From: Candidatus Thiodiazotropha sp. (ex Epidulcina cf. delphinae)
GTDB lineage: Bacteria > Pseudomonadota > Gammaproteobacteria > Chromatiales > Chromatiaceae
Length of the DNA: 64,000 nucleotides
NCBI GenBank assembly: GCA_025656455.1
Contig: JAHXHS010000007.1
Coordinates: 62,001-126,000, forward strand
Reading direction: 5' to 3'
Shown here: positions 17,411 through 28,888 of the stretch, piece by piece
Layout of the letters: every line of letters starts with the position of its first letter
Position numbering within the stretch: the first letter of the stretch is position 1
Notes under the pieces: generated by a model
Seen by the model: the letters and a program-made list of their open reading frames with translations, nothing else
The model's database searches: none
Told to the model about the DNA's origin: nothing
Position numbers and translations under genes: made by a program

Positions 17411-18676
17411 TCAGCTGAAGATTCCCTTTAAGGTGAAAAAGAAGATCGCGGCCAGGATACCGCCCGCAGGCAGGGTGATGGCCCAGGAGACCACGATATT
17501 ACCGATCACCCGCAGGTCGATGGCGCCCACGCCGCGGGCCAGACCGACGCCCATCACACAGCCGACGGCGATCTGGGTGGTGGAGACAGGCAGGCCGGTC
17601 TTGGAGGCGATCACCACGGTGGTGGCGGCAGCCAGGGTGGCGCAATACCCGCGGGTCGGGGTCAGTTCGGTGATCTTGGTGCCGATGGTCTGCATCACCT
17701 TGTAACCCATGGTGGCCAGGCCGACCACGATACCGACGCCGCCAATGAGCAGCACCCAGATCGGCAGACCGGCCTTCTGCGTAATATCGCCGCCGCTTTC
17801 GACCAACGCCAGCACCGCCGCCATCGGACCGATGCCGTTGGCCACGTCGTTGGAGCCGTGGGCGAACGCCATGGCGCAGGCGGTGAAGATCATCAGCGGG
17901 GTGAAGACCTTCTCCACACTGGCGTAGTGGAAATCCTTGTCGGCTTCATCGTCAACTTCGACTTTGTTGATCATCATTTTACCGATTAAGGCAACGATAA
18001 TGCCGATCACGGTGGCGACAACCAGGCTTTCACCCATGCTGAGTTCGAGTTTCAGGTGCTTCAAACCCTTGAAAAGGGTAACCAGGGAGACGATCCAGCC
18101 TACCAGGAAGACATATACCGGCGCCCAGGTCTTCGCTTTCGAGAACGGATTGTCGGTATTGAGAATCAGCTTGCGGATGCTGATCATCAGGATCAAGGCG
18201 ATCAGGCCGCCTACCAGGGGGGAGACGATCCAACTGGCGACGATGCTGCCGATCTTGCCCCAATTCACGGCGTCCACACCGATACCGACCACGGCGAAGC
18301 CGACGATAGCGCCGACAATGGAGTGGGTGGTGGAGACCGGCCAGCCGCGGGTCGAGGCGAACATCAGCCAGATCGCGGATGCCAGTAGCGCCGCCAGCAT
18401 GCCGTAGATCAACAGTTCCGGCGAACCGGTGATGCTGCTGGGATCGATAATGCCCTTGCGGATGGTCTTGGTGACCGAGCCGCCGGCGATAAAGGCGCCG
18501 GCAAATTCGAAGATGGCGGCGATGATAATCGCCTGCTTGACGGTGATGGCGCCGGAGCCCACCGATGTGCCCATGGCGTTGGCCACGTCATTGGCGCCGA
18601 TGCCCCAACTCATATAGAGGCCGAAGATCACGGCCAAGGCGATAAAAACAGTACCCCATTCGCTAATGATTTCCAC
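17411..18676 (-). CDS. PiT-family inorganic phosphate transporter
   Basis: A 421-residue membrane protein of the PiT (SLC20) family with about ten membrane segments. Both halves carry the family signature: GIGANDVANAMGTSVGSG (about residues 26-43) and FAHGSNDVANGIGPMAAV (about 273-290). PiT proteins move metal-phosphate complexes or phosphate with H+ or Na+. The start is a GTG at 18676 preceded by GAGGA. The DUF47 gene lies upstream on the same strand; PiT/DUF47 pairs are a standard unit in which the DUF47 (PhoU-like) protein regulates the transporter. Confidence 0.93.
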   Translation of the reverse strand: MEIISEWGTVFIALAVIFGLYMSWGIGANDVANAMGTSVGSGAITVKQAIIIAAIFEFAGAFIAGGSVTKTIRKGIIDPSSITGSPELLIYGMLAALLASAIWLMFASTRGWPVSTTHSIVGAIVGFAVVGIGVDAVNWGKIGSIVASWIVSPLVGGLIALILMISIRKLILNTDNPFSKAKTWAPVYVFLVGWIVSLVTLFKGLKHLKLELSMGESLVVATVIGIIVALIGKMMINKVEVDDEADKDFHYASVEKVFTPLMIFTACAMAFAHGSNDVANGIGPMAAVLALVESGGDITQKAGLPIWVLLIGGVGIVVGLATMGYKVMQTIGTKITELTPTRGYCATLAAATTVVIASKTGLPVSTTQIAVGCVMGVGLARGVGAIDLRVIGNIVVSWAITLPAGGILAAIFFFTLKGIFS

Positions 18677-18799
18677 TTTGGAATCCTCGCTTTTCTTTTT
18701 TGTCCGGTTGCACGGCGATGTTTAGACGCGCATCCGGTCGGTTGTATCAAGAAACCCTGATCGGAATCCCGGATCGGTTGAGGCCGCCCGGTTTTTGGC

Positions 18800-19480
18800 T
18801 CAGCGCGCAATCAGCAGACGCATCCGGTCACCCACCTTCTCAGCGAAGTCGGCGAGATCCCCGATCCACTGGATCATCTGGTACCAGAACATTACGGAGA
18901 CCGGGCTCATGGACTCCTCCTGGGCGAACAGGCTGCGGGCCAGCTCCATCCCCATCTCATCGGTCTCGTCCTCCACCTTGCCGAGCACTTCAACCATCTC
19001 CTCGACCTTGTTCGCCTGATTGCCCCGAAAACCCATCTCGATCAGCTCATCCAGCTCTTCGATGATGGTGGCGGCCTGATTGCAAGTGTCCACGCAGCGT
19101 TGTACGAAGGCCTGCAGAGGTTCGTTCATACCATCCGGTACCGACATGTCGCGCTCCATCATCAAGCCGGCGATATCCTGGGCGGTGTCGGCGATGCTGT
19201 CCTGCATCTCCAGGAGCTCCAGCAGGTCACGCCGGTCGACCGGCATGAACAGGCTTTTGGGGAGCCGGGCGCGAATGTCGTTCTCGACCTGGTCCGCATC
19301 ATGCTCCAGGGAGAAGATCCTCTCTTTACTGGCCTTCAGCTGCTCCTGATTCCCGGCAATAAGCGCCTCGAACAGACCGGGAACTTCGGCGATGCACTCT
19401 TTGACTATCCCCATATGCGCCTGCAGGGGCTTGAATGGGGAGCTTCCCAAAAGGGAGGCGATGGGGTTGGTTGGTCGCAT
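18800..19480 (-). CDS. DUF47 / TIGR00153 PhoU-like PiT accessory protein
   Basis: A 226-residue, all-helical cytoplasmic protein matching the DUF47 family, distant relatives of PhoU. The N terminus NPIASLLGSSPFKPLQAHM and the block MFWYQMIQWIGDLADFAEKVGDRM at the C terminus (split by me; about 198-220) are typical. Start ATG 19480 follows AGAGGAAG; a longer frame upstream lacks a ribosome-binding site. It is transcribed ahead of the PiT gene with a 123-bp gap. Inferred role: regulator of PiT-mediated phosphate uptake. Confidence 0.9.
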   Translation of the reverse strand: MRPTNPIASLLGSSPFKPLQAHMGIVKECIAEVPGLFEALIAGNQEQLKASKERIFSLEHDADQVENDIRARLPKSLFMPVDRRDLLELLEMQDSIADTAQDIAGLMMERDMSVPDGMNEPLQAFVQRCVDTCNQAATIIEELDELIEMGFRGNQANKVEEMVEVLGKVEDETDEMGMELARSLFAQEESMSPVSVMFWYQMIQWIGDLADFAEKVGDRMRLLIAR

Positions 19481-19864
19481 AAAGTCTTCCTCTTTAGGGT
19501 TAGTTGGCAAGAAAGATTTGTCGAACCTGTATGGCGCACGACATGTGGCGCACCCAAACAACCGATGGTGCCGTAAGAATCACCGGGAACAGGATCTCTG
19601 ATTAGTTTGTATAGTCGGTTTTAGTGTTTTTTGGTAAAGGGACGCAATTATTTTCGAAGCGATGAAGATAAAAAGCCGCTCCTTTCAGCAGACTCCTCCT
19701 CTATGCCGTTTTTTCAGTTTATCGAGACAGGTTTTTTACATTTGAATTCTATAATATTTCTAAAACTTTTGCCTTGATCCCTGTCATCAAAATTCGTTCA
19801 TTCAGCTTTCATTCAGCCAGGCCACCGTAAGCTTTAATCAAAGCTCAACAAACGGAGACCTTCG
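19481..19864. other. Divergent intergenic region
   Basis: This 384-bp stretch lies between the leftward DUF47-PiT operon and the rightward His-rich protein gene and must hold two promoters. It is AT-rich around 19600-19800. No gene is seen. A Pho-box-like direct repeat lies at 19795-19816 (separate entry). Confidence 0.6.
19795..19816 (+). promoter_or_regulatory. Possible Pho box
   Basis: Two 11-bp direct repeats, CGTTCATTCAG and CTTTCATTCAG, resemble the PhoB tandem half-site CTGTCATAAAT (5/7 and 6/7 matches in the core). A stray CTGTCAT occurs 14 bp before. It lies in the region shared with the phosphate transporter operon DUF47-PiT, which makes PhoB control plausible but unproven. Confidence 0.3.
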
Positions 19865-20158
19865 ATGAAACGCAAAGCACTACTTCTTGGAACCGTTTTA
19901 TCCGTTGCCATGGTTGCGGCCGCGCCTGTGCAGGCCCATGACAGCTACGACTACCCTTATGGCCTGCTGGGCGGTGTCTTGCTCGGAATGCACTGGACCC
20001 ACTACCACAGCCATGGCGATGGACATCGACATGGGAATCGTCACTACCGCCATCGGGAATATCGGCGCAGCGACAGTCATGGCTACCGGCACCGCGACAG
20101 GCACAAACATGGCCATGACCGAGATAGACGCAGACATCGCCGTGATCGCCGGGATTGA
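19865..20158 (+). CDS. Small secreted His/Arg-rich protein
   Basis: A 97-residue exported protein: signal peptide 1-24 (cleavage after VQA), a short Gly/Tyr region, then from residue 45 a tail made mostly of His, Arg, Asp and Gly (repeated HRH, HGH, RDR). The ATG at 19865 follows GGAGACC. Such tails can bind metal ions or polyanions; phosphate or nickel/zinc binding are only guesses. The next gene starts 15 bp downstream, so the two may be co-transcribed. No family is recognised with confidence. Confidence 0.6.
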   Translation: MKRKALLLGTVLSVAMVAAAPVQAHDSYDYPYGLLGGVLLGMHWTHYHSHGDGHRHGNRHYRHREYRRSDSHGYRHRDRHKHGHDRDRRRHRRDRRD

Positions 20159-20173
20159 GCGGGGAGTGAAGTC

Positions 20174-20932
20174 ATGCTGAGAAATAATCTGACAGGATGG
20201 ATTGTCCGCCGGGCTGGTTTGGCGCTGCTTTTGGCGATGGGGCAGCCCGTGGTGGCGGATCAGGCTGTGACACGGTTGACGCAGTCGGTGGAGGGGCCGG
20301 TGGCCAGTGGGTCGGTGATCAGTTCCCAGCAACTCGACCAGGCCCGGGTGGATGCGTATGCGACACTGGAGGTCGCCGGCAGCCGCCAGCGTGCCACGGC
20401 TCAACGTTTCCTGCCTGCACACGCGGCCGGTCAGACCTTCTCTATCTTCGATGCCCAGACAGTGATCAGCCGGGATGACGATGCCGATGGTTATTACCAT
20501 CGCCTCAAAGTCAGTTTCGACGCGGACTTTTCAGGCGGCCTAGCCTGGGTCTACGCCAAGCTCTATCTCAGTCTGGAGGGTGGGCCTTGGAACCACTACT
20601 TCACCACGGATTCATTCCCCATCGAGGCGGATTCCAGCGAGGATGACTATGAGGTGGTTACCCGCCTGCTGGATGGCTATCCCAGCGGCTACTACGATGT
20701 GCTGATCGAACTCTATGATGAGGATGAAGCGCTGTTGGTGGTCAATTACGGCCCCTATGAAGATCGAGACTTGTCCGTATTGCCGTTGGAGGATAGTTAC
20801 CGGGACGGTGATGACGGCCATGGCGGCGGTGGTGCTTTTAGTCTGGGAATTTTGTTGTTGGGTATGTTCGGTCTCGGGAGGCGTTATTTTGTTGGCAGGA
20901 ATGGGGATGGCGCACTCTCTGGCAAGGGGTAA
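20174..20932 (+). CDS. Choice-of-anchor H-like exported protein with GlyGly-CTERM-type tail
   Basis: A 252-residue exported protein. Signal peptide about 1-29; the middle (95-215) has the DADGYYHRLKVSFDADF and SGYYDVLIELYDEDE blocks seen in choice-of-anchor H proteins. The C terminus has a glycine run, a hydrophobic helix and Arg residues (GGGGAFSLGILLLGMFGLGRR), the layout of GlyGly-CTERM signals cut by rhombosortase. The ATG at 20174 follows GGGAGTGAAG. The next gene, a lipoprotein, begins 46 bp later. Function is unknown; surface attachment is inferred. No rhombosortase gene is in this window. Confidence 0.65.
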   Translation: MLRNNLTGWIVRRAGLALLLAMGQPVVADQAVTRLTQSVEGPVASGSVISSQQLDQARVDAYATLEVAGSRQRATAQRFLPAHAAGQTFSIFDAQTVISRDDDADGYYHRLKVSFDADFSGGLAWVYAKLYLSLEGGPWNHYFTTDSFPIEADSSEDDYEVVTRLLDGYPSGYYDVLIELYDEDEALLVVNYGPYEDRDLSVLPLEDSYRDGDDGHGGGGAFSLGILLLGMFGLGRRYFVGRNGDGALSGKG

Positions 20933-20978
20933 GATAGCGTTTCATACCGCAGGAGTCATCTATCAGGAGCTGCTTATA

Positions 20979-21833
20979 ATGCCCAGACAGGCGCTGTTGC
21001 TTATATTATTGTTTCTGCTCATGTTGTTGCAGGGTTGTACCACCTTTGAGCAGGTCATGGAGGGTCAGAAACCCACCGCCCAGGTAGAAGGGGTAAAGGT
21101 CACCGGTCTCGATTTCGAGGGTGTCGATCTGGCTTTTGACCTGAAAGTCGATAATCCCAATCCTTTCTCGATAAACCTGGCCGGACTCGACTATGACCTT
21201 AAGCTGCTTGATAGCTCATTGGTGAGGGGTGAGCAGCCTATGGGTTTGAGTTTGGCGGCCAGCGGCAACAGCCAGGTAAAGGTACCGCTGCGATTGGGTT
21301 TTCAGCAGCTGATGAGCACATACCAGCAGCTAAAGCGTGTCGATCGGGCGTCCTACCGTCTCGATCTGGGTCTAGGCTTCGATATCCCTGTACTCGGCAG
21401 GGTGCGGATACCCGTTAACTATGCAGGGGATTTTCCGCTACCGAAAATGCCCGATATCAAAGTCAGATCCCTGGATGTCCGACAACTCACCATGAATGGC
21501 GCAAAGCTGCTATTACAACTTGAGGTGGATAATCCCAACAGTTTCTCTCTGCTGCTGGAGCGGCTGAATTACAATCTCAAGCTGAACGGCTTTGCCCTAG
21601 GCAAGGGTCTACTCAACCAGCCGCTGGATATCAAGCGGAATGGAAGTGGTGTGATGAATCTGCCGCTGTCACTCGATTTCATGCAGGCGGGTATGGGACT
21701 CTACTCGGCCCTGTTAAGTAAGTCAGGGATCGAATATGAACTGAACGGCTCGATGGATGCCTCTGCTTCGGACCCAGCCCTCAGTACTTTCCAAATCCCC
21801 TTGGACAAGCAGGGCCAGGTCAAGTTGAAGTAA
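20979..21833 (+). CDS. LEA type 2 (WHy-domain) lipoprotein
   Basis: A 284-residue lipoprotein: signal peptide with a lipobox LLQG-C (Cys about 21), then two repeated LEA_2/WHy domains, about 35-150 and 155-280. Each holds the VDNPNPFSINLAGLDYDLKL-like block (VDNPNSFSLLLERLNYNLKL in the second). Bacterial LEA_2 lipoproteins are linked to envelope stress or desiccation tolerance. ATG 20979 follows AGGAG and begins the signal peptide; the longer frame upstream overlaps the previous gene and is not used. Identification of the domains is good; the role is inferred. Confidence 0.82.
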   Translation: MPRQALLLILLFLLMLLQGCTTFEQVMEGQKPTAQVEGVKVTGLDFEGVDLAFDLKVDNPNPFSINLAGLDYDLKLLDSSLVRGEQPMGLSLAASGNSQVKVPLRLGFQQLMSTYQQLKRVDRASYRLDLGLGFDIPVLGRVRIPVNYAGDFPLPKMPDIKVRSLDVRQLTMNGAKLLLQLEVDNPNSFSLLLERLNYNLKLNGFALGKGLLNQPLDIKRNGSGVMNLPLSLDFMQAGMGLYSALLSKSGIEYELNGSMDASASDPALSTFQIPLDKQGQVKLK

Positions 21834-21866
21834 GTGAGTCAAAAACAGCCTCCGGGTTAATAATAG

Positions 21867-22115
21867 CTCAAGTTTCGGAATTCAAATTTAACTCGTTCAC
21901 ATGTTCTATGTGGGACCGCATCATGTGAACAGGGCGTAGGGTGCGGCCCTGCCGCACCATGCTGGGTTGCGCTCCTGTTTGCTATGATGGGTTTCTTCAC
22001 TTCACAGCCCCCTAACCCAATACTTTGGGTTCCAGGGCTTCAAGTTACGGTGCGGCAGGGCCGCACCCTACGAAGCTCGTAGAACATGGGAACAAGATGA
22101 ACTTCGAAACTTGAG
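21867..22115. repeat. 249-bp nested inverted-repeat (MITE-like) element
   Basis: Outer arms CTCAAGTTTCG (21867-21877) and CGAAACTTGAG (22105-22115) enclose a second pair of perfect 24-bp arms at 21935-21958 and 22049-22072 (starting CGTAGGGTGCGGCC). A small AACCCA/TGGGTT hairpin lies inside. No reading frame is present. The layout is that of a non-autonomous mobile element or a large REP-like hairpin. It fills most of the 397-bp gap between the LEA2 gene and the next gene. Confidence 0.75.
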
Positions 22116-22230
22116 TAATAATAAGCTAAACGGGCGTTGCCATGAACCTTCCTTGCCCGGGATGAACTAAAATTACAGCAGGGAGACACGATATCCTTCA
22201 ATCCTTCTGTCCCACGGCAGGGAGGTAGCC

Positions 22231-22551
22231 ATGAAAACCTTTATGCTAATGACCGGAAGCGGTCCGCTGATGATTCTCACTTCCCACGCGTCCATTGAAG
22301 ATTCCCTGATTTTGCAGAAACTGGCCAGTAAGGGAATCGAGAAATTTCTTGCCTATGAGGTTCCCTATAGCCTTGCCAAGGAGCGCTATGGGGGACATTT
22401 CACTGTGGTAGCCAACGACCTGCATGAGACGGACGATCTTCGGGTATTGGACTACAACGGCGAACGGGCGTTTAAACTCTTCTCGTTTGGCGAACTGGGC
22501 AATCCGATCGCCCATGAGCCTGATGGCGGGTCGGTAACGGCTGTGGCTTGA
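22231..22551 (+). CDS. Small conserved-looking protein of unknown function
   Basis: A 106-residue soluble protein without signal peptide or membrane segments. ATG 22231 follows a strong GGGAGG Shine-Dalgarno sequence, which together with its protein-like composition supports it as a real gene. The middle, GIEKFLAYEVPYSLAKERYG and FTVVANDLHETDDLRVLDYNGERAF, looks like a compact alpha/beta fold. I do not recognise the family. It is flanked by repeat elements on both sides and has no obvious partner. Confidence 0.6.
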   Translation: MKTFMLMTGSGPLMILTSHASIEDSLILQKLASKGIEKFLAYEVPYSLAKERYGGHFTVVANDLHETDDLRVLDYNGERAFKLFSFGELGNPIAHEPDGGSVTAVA

Positions 22552-22725
22552 ACCGGTGATGCGGGGTTCAGAGCCACAGGTGATCCAAGGGTACTTCCTT
22601 CGAGCGCGCTCAACCGCTTCCCGGCTCGCCCGTAGGGAGTCACCCAGTAGAGCGTCCCTCTCATCACCCATTCAAATCTCAGGTAATTTTGAGTGGATGT
22701 CTGTTTAGAGCTTGTTTAGAAACCC

Positions 22726-22798
22726 GTAGGTCACGTTGCGCAGCTACGTGACACCCCCCCCTTGAGTCAGGTAGCCGCTCCGCGTCAACCTGACCTAC
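22726..22798. repeat. Double-hairpin repeat, family 2, complete copy
   Basis: Outer arms GTAGGTCA and TGACCTAC enclose two hairpins: GTCACGT/ACGTGAC (22730-22752) and GTCAGGT/ACCTGAC (22766-22794). A truncated second copy lies at 54344-54396. The preceding 22552-22720 contains no gene; it has a further GGCTCGCCCGTAGGGAGTCA fragment of the same family near 22622. Confidence 0.7.
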
Positions 22799-22828
22799 TG
22801 ATGGGTACAGTTTATACGTTACACCACA

Positions 22829-24286
22829 CTAGTCTTGTGAACAGGAATTATGACCTGTCCAGGGCCCACATTCGCCTGATTGACCGGCCTGCCGTGACAA
22901 GCTTGATTCGTTGTATGCCCCCCCGTTGAAGATGGCGAGTTTTTCGCGCATTGCCTCACCCACAAAGCGCTGCGGCATAGACGGCTCGCGTCTCTCCCGA
23001 CGCTCCTTTTCTTCAACCCACTTTGACGCGATATCGAAGGCTTCGATAAAGTTGGGTTGCTGCGCCAGCGCATGTTTGAAATACGCCGTGCCGAAATCGG
23101 TGAATTCACTTTTCGCGCCACAGCCGAAGGATTGTCGATCCGATGCCGAGGCAGTGATGATCAGGGTGTCGGGACTGCGTAACGGTTCAATGAACCCCCC
23201 GGAATAACAGCTGGATACGACGATTACGCGCCAGCGGATGCCGGCGTCATCCAATGCTTGGCGCACCTGGACGGGAGTCAGGTCATCAAGGGGCACAGGA
23301 CCGAAATCGACCGAAAAACGATGGTCGCTGCTGCCGTGGGATGTCATGAATAGAAACAGCAGGTCCTCTTGCGGATCCATCAATTGACCTATGCCCGTCA
23401 GGGTATCGGCCAGATTATGACGGTTGGCCATGGGGTAGTGTGAAGTCGTCTCGATATTGTTGGCCAGCACGACCGAGCGGCCAACGGTGTCGAAACGCTG
23501 ATCGAAGAGTGATCGTACATATTCCACTTCGTTGAGGAAGACCTTTTCCAGCCCATAGCCTCCGAGAGCCACAAGATAGAGATCGGGGATACCGGGCCGC
23601 TGGGGCGTCAAATCGTCCAGGGCCGTATCGACCAGGTGGTATTGCTCGTAAAAGAGATCTTCCACGCTGAGTCTGTTGAGTTCGGCGTAAGCATTTTCCT
23701 CGTCGGCCGGGTTGTCGCTGTACCAGAGTTCCGTCTGGGGCAGAAACCATAGGCTTGAGAGTGAAAGCAGGGTGTTCAAACCAGCCAGGAAGAGGGCTTT
23801 GCGATAATCGATCGTGAGGATGATGCGTAGCAGGCGTAACAGGATGTAGACCTGCCAAGCCAGCAAGACCAGCCACAGGAGTCCGATGCTTTGCGGCTGA
23901 TTGAGCAGCCAATCCTCCGGCAGTGTGATGAGATGGATAGTGACAACGATCAGCGGCGTACAGGCCAGGTAGGCAATCAGCAGATGTCCGGCATGGGTCA
24001 GGCTGGCGCCTGCCAACCGGGCGATCAGCATCAGAATTGTCAGATCAAGTAGGTAGATAGCGCCCAGGTAGTTGAGACCATAACCGGAAAATATGGCCGG
24101 CTTGTCAGATGTCAGGTAGGTGACGGCTATTTCAAGGAGAATCAAGCCGGCGATGAGCCAGAGTCCCTGGTCGAGGGAGTAGACGAAGTTGTTGCGTGTG
24201 ACCGGTTGACCAGTCGTCAGGCGCAGACCTGCCTGGAGATTGGTGAGTAACGCGTTGAGATGTCTTCCGATGGGGTTTGCTTCCAT
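22829..24286 (-). CDS. Membrane-bound C13 (legumain/caspase-like) peptidase
   Basis: A 485-residue protein. Residues 40-185 hold about five membrane segments; the C-terminal domain (about 230-460) is a caspase-like hydrolase of peptidase family C13. The catalytic dyad is visible: His317 in FMTSHGSSD and Cys360 in VIVVSSCYSGGF, each after a hydrophobic strand as expected. ATG 24286 has GGAG upstream; the longer frame is not needed. The orientation of the catalytic domain is unclear. Possible roles include processing of membrane or envelope proteins, or GPI-transamidase-like chemistry; neither is shown. It stands alone between repeat elements. Confidence 0.82.
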   Translation of the reverse strand: MEANPIGRHLNALLTNLQAGLRLTTGQPVTRNNFVYSLDQGLWLIAGLILLEIAVTYLTSDKPAIFSGYGLNYLGAIYLLDLTILMLIARLAGASLTHAGHLLIAYLACTPLIVVTIHLITLPEDWLLNQPQSIGLLWLVLLAWQVYILLRLLRIILTIDYRKALFLAGLNTLLSLSSLWFLPQTELWYSDNPADEENAYAELNRLSVEDLFYEQYHLVDTALDDLTPQRPGIPDLYLVALGGYGLEKVFLNEVEYVRSLFDQRFDTVGRSVVLANNIETTSHYPMANRHNLADTLTGIGQLMDPQEDLLFLFMTSHGSSDHRFSVDFGPVPLDDLTPVQVRQALDDAGIRWRVIVVSSCYSGGFIEPLRSPDTLIITASASDRQSFGCGAKSEFTDFGTAYFKHALAQQPNFIEAFDIASKWVEEKERRERREPSMPQRFVGEAMREKLAIFNGGAYNESSLSRQAGQSGECGPWTGHNSCSQD

Positions 24287-24381
24287 GGTCTTGCTCCGGG
24301 TTCCTGCATACTTCAGGCTGATATATCGGCCGATGGCGAGCAAGCCTGAGGGATTGGCTTCTTCCCCCGATCAAGTGGGTA

Positions 24382-24543
24382 AGGGCCTCGGAAAAAAAGA
24401 TTTAACCCAAACTACTTGTCTTCTTGCCCGCCTTCTTTGTTGTAGCTTCGGTTACGTAGGCCCGGCTACGCGCCCTTCGCTACGCCTCGAAGGCAGGCAA
24501 CAATCCGGCGCATTTTGGGTTAAATCTTTTTTTCCGAGGCCCT
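24382..24543. repeat. 162-bp element with 30-bp terminal inverted repeats
   Basis: Perfect 30-bp terminal arms (24382-24411 and 24514-24543; they begin AGGGCCTCGGAAAAAAAGAT) enclose about 100 bp with its own GTAGGCCCGGCTACG palindrome. No coding capacity. Typical MITE layout. Only this copy is in the window. Confidence 0.75.
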
Positions 24544-24563
24544 AACAGAAAGCGCATGAATAG

Positions 24564-24705
24564 GCCGCCAATGAACGCCAATCACCGCAAAGTATCGCAA
24601 ATTTCTCAACTTATCGGAATGCTTGCTTGTTACCGGTTCAAGATGGAAGGTCAGATGTCGTATAGATGTTGAAACCATTCGCGTTGATTGGCGTTCATTG
24701 GCGGC
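24564..24705. repeat. 142-bp inverted-repeat element, dispersed repeat family 1
   Basis: Perfect 21-bp arms GCCGCCAATGAACGCCAATCA (24564-24584) and its complement (24685-24705). The arms match the family at 17281, 30074 and 54290. Together with the element at 24382 it fills the gap between the C13 peptidase and metH; no gene is seen in 24287-24750. Confidence 0.78.
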
Positions 24706-24750
24706 AAATAACGGTCTCATTGATGATTGAAATCGTCGTGTCTTGCGATC

Positions 24751-28605
<3,855 letters not shown>

Positions 28606-28677
28606 CAAATGGCCGCCAATTATAAGGTGCAGTCAGGAGGCAGGCGAGTTATCTGTGACTGTTGAGTACGAGGCAGT

Positions 28678-28811
28678 GCCCGTCTGGAAAGAAAAACTCT
28701 CGCAAAGACGCAAAGATCGCAAAGCTATAACTTATTGTTTTTTTGTCGTATTTATTTTTCCTTGGCGATCTTTGCGTCTTTGCGAGAGAAATTGTCCTGT
28801 TTCTGGACGGC
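28678..28811. repeat. 134-bp hairpin element, family 3, copy A
   Basis: Terminal arms GCCCGTCTGGAAA and TTTCTGGACGGC enclose a long inner stem (CTCTCGCAAAGACGCAAAGA with its complement at the other side). The second copy is at 30155-30290. It lies in the 265-bp gap between divergent metH and the response-regulator gene, so both promoters are squeezed around it. Confidence 0.8.
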
Positions 28812-28888
28812 GTGCCGGCAATCAGAATCATCCATCGATTCGGACGGTTGGAATAAATTGAATACCAATCCTCATGAGGGATATTAGC

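Noticed and set aside
28609..28873. Cobalamin riboswitch for metH
   Set aside because: The gap is mostly the family 3 hairpin element; the conserved B12-box sequence was not found on the - strand.
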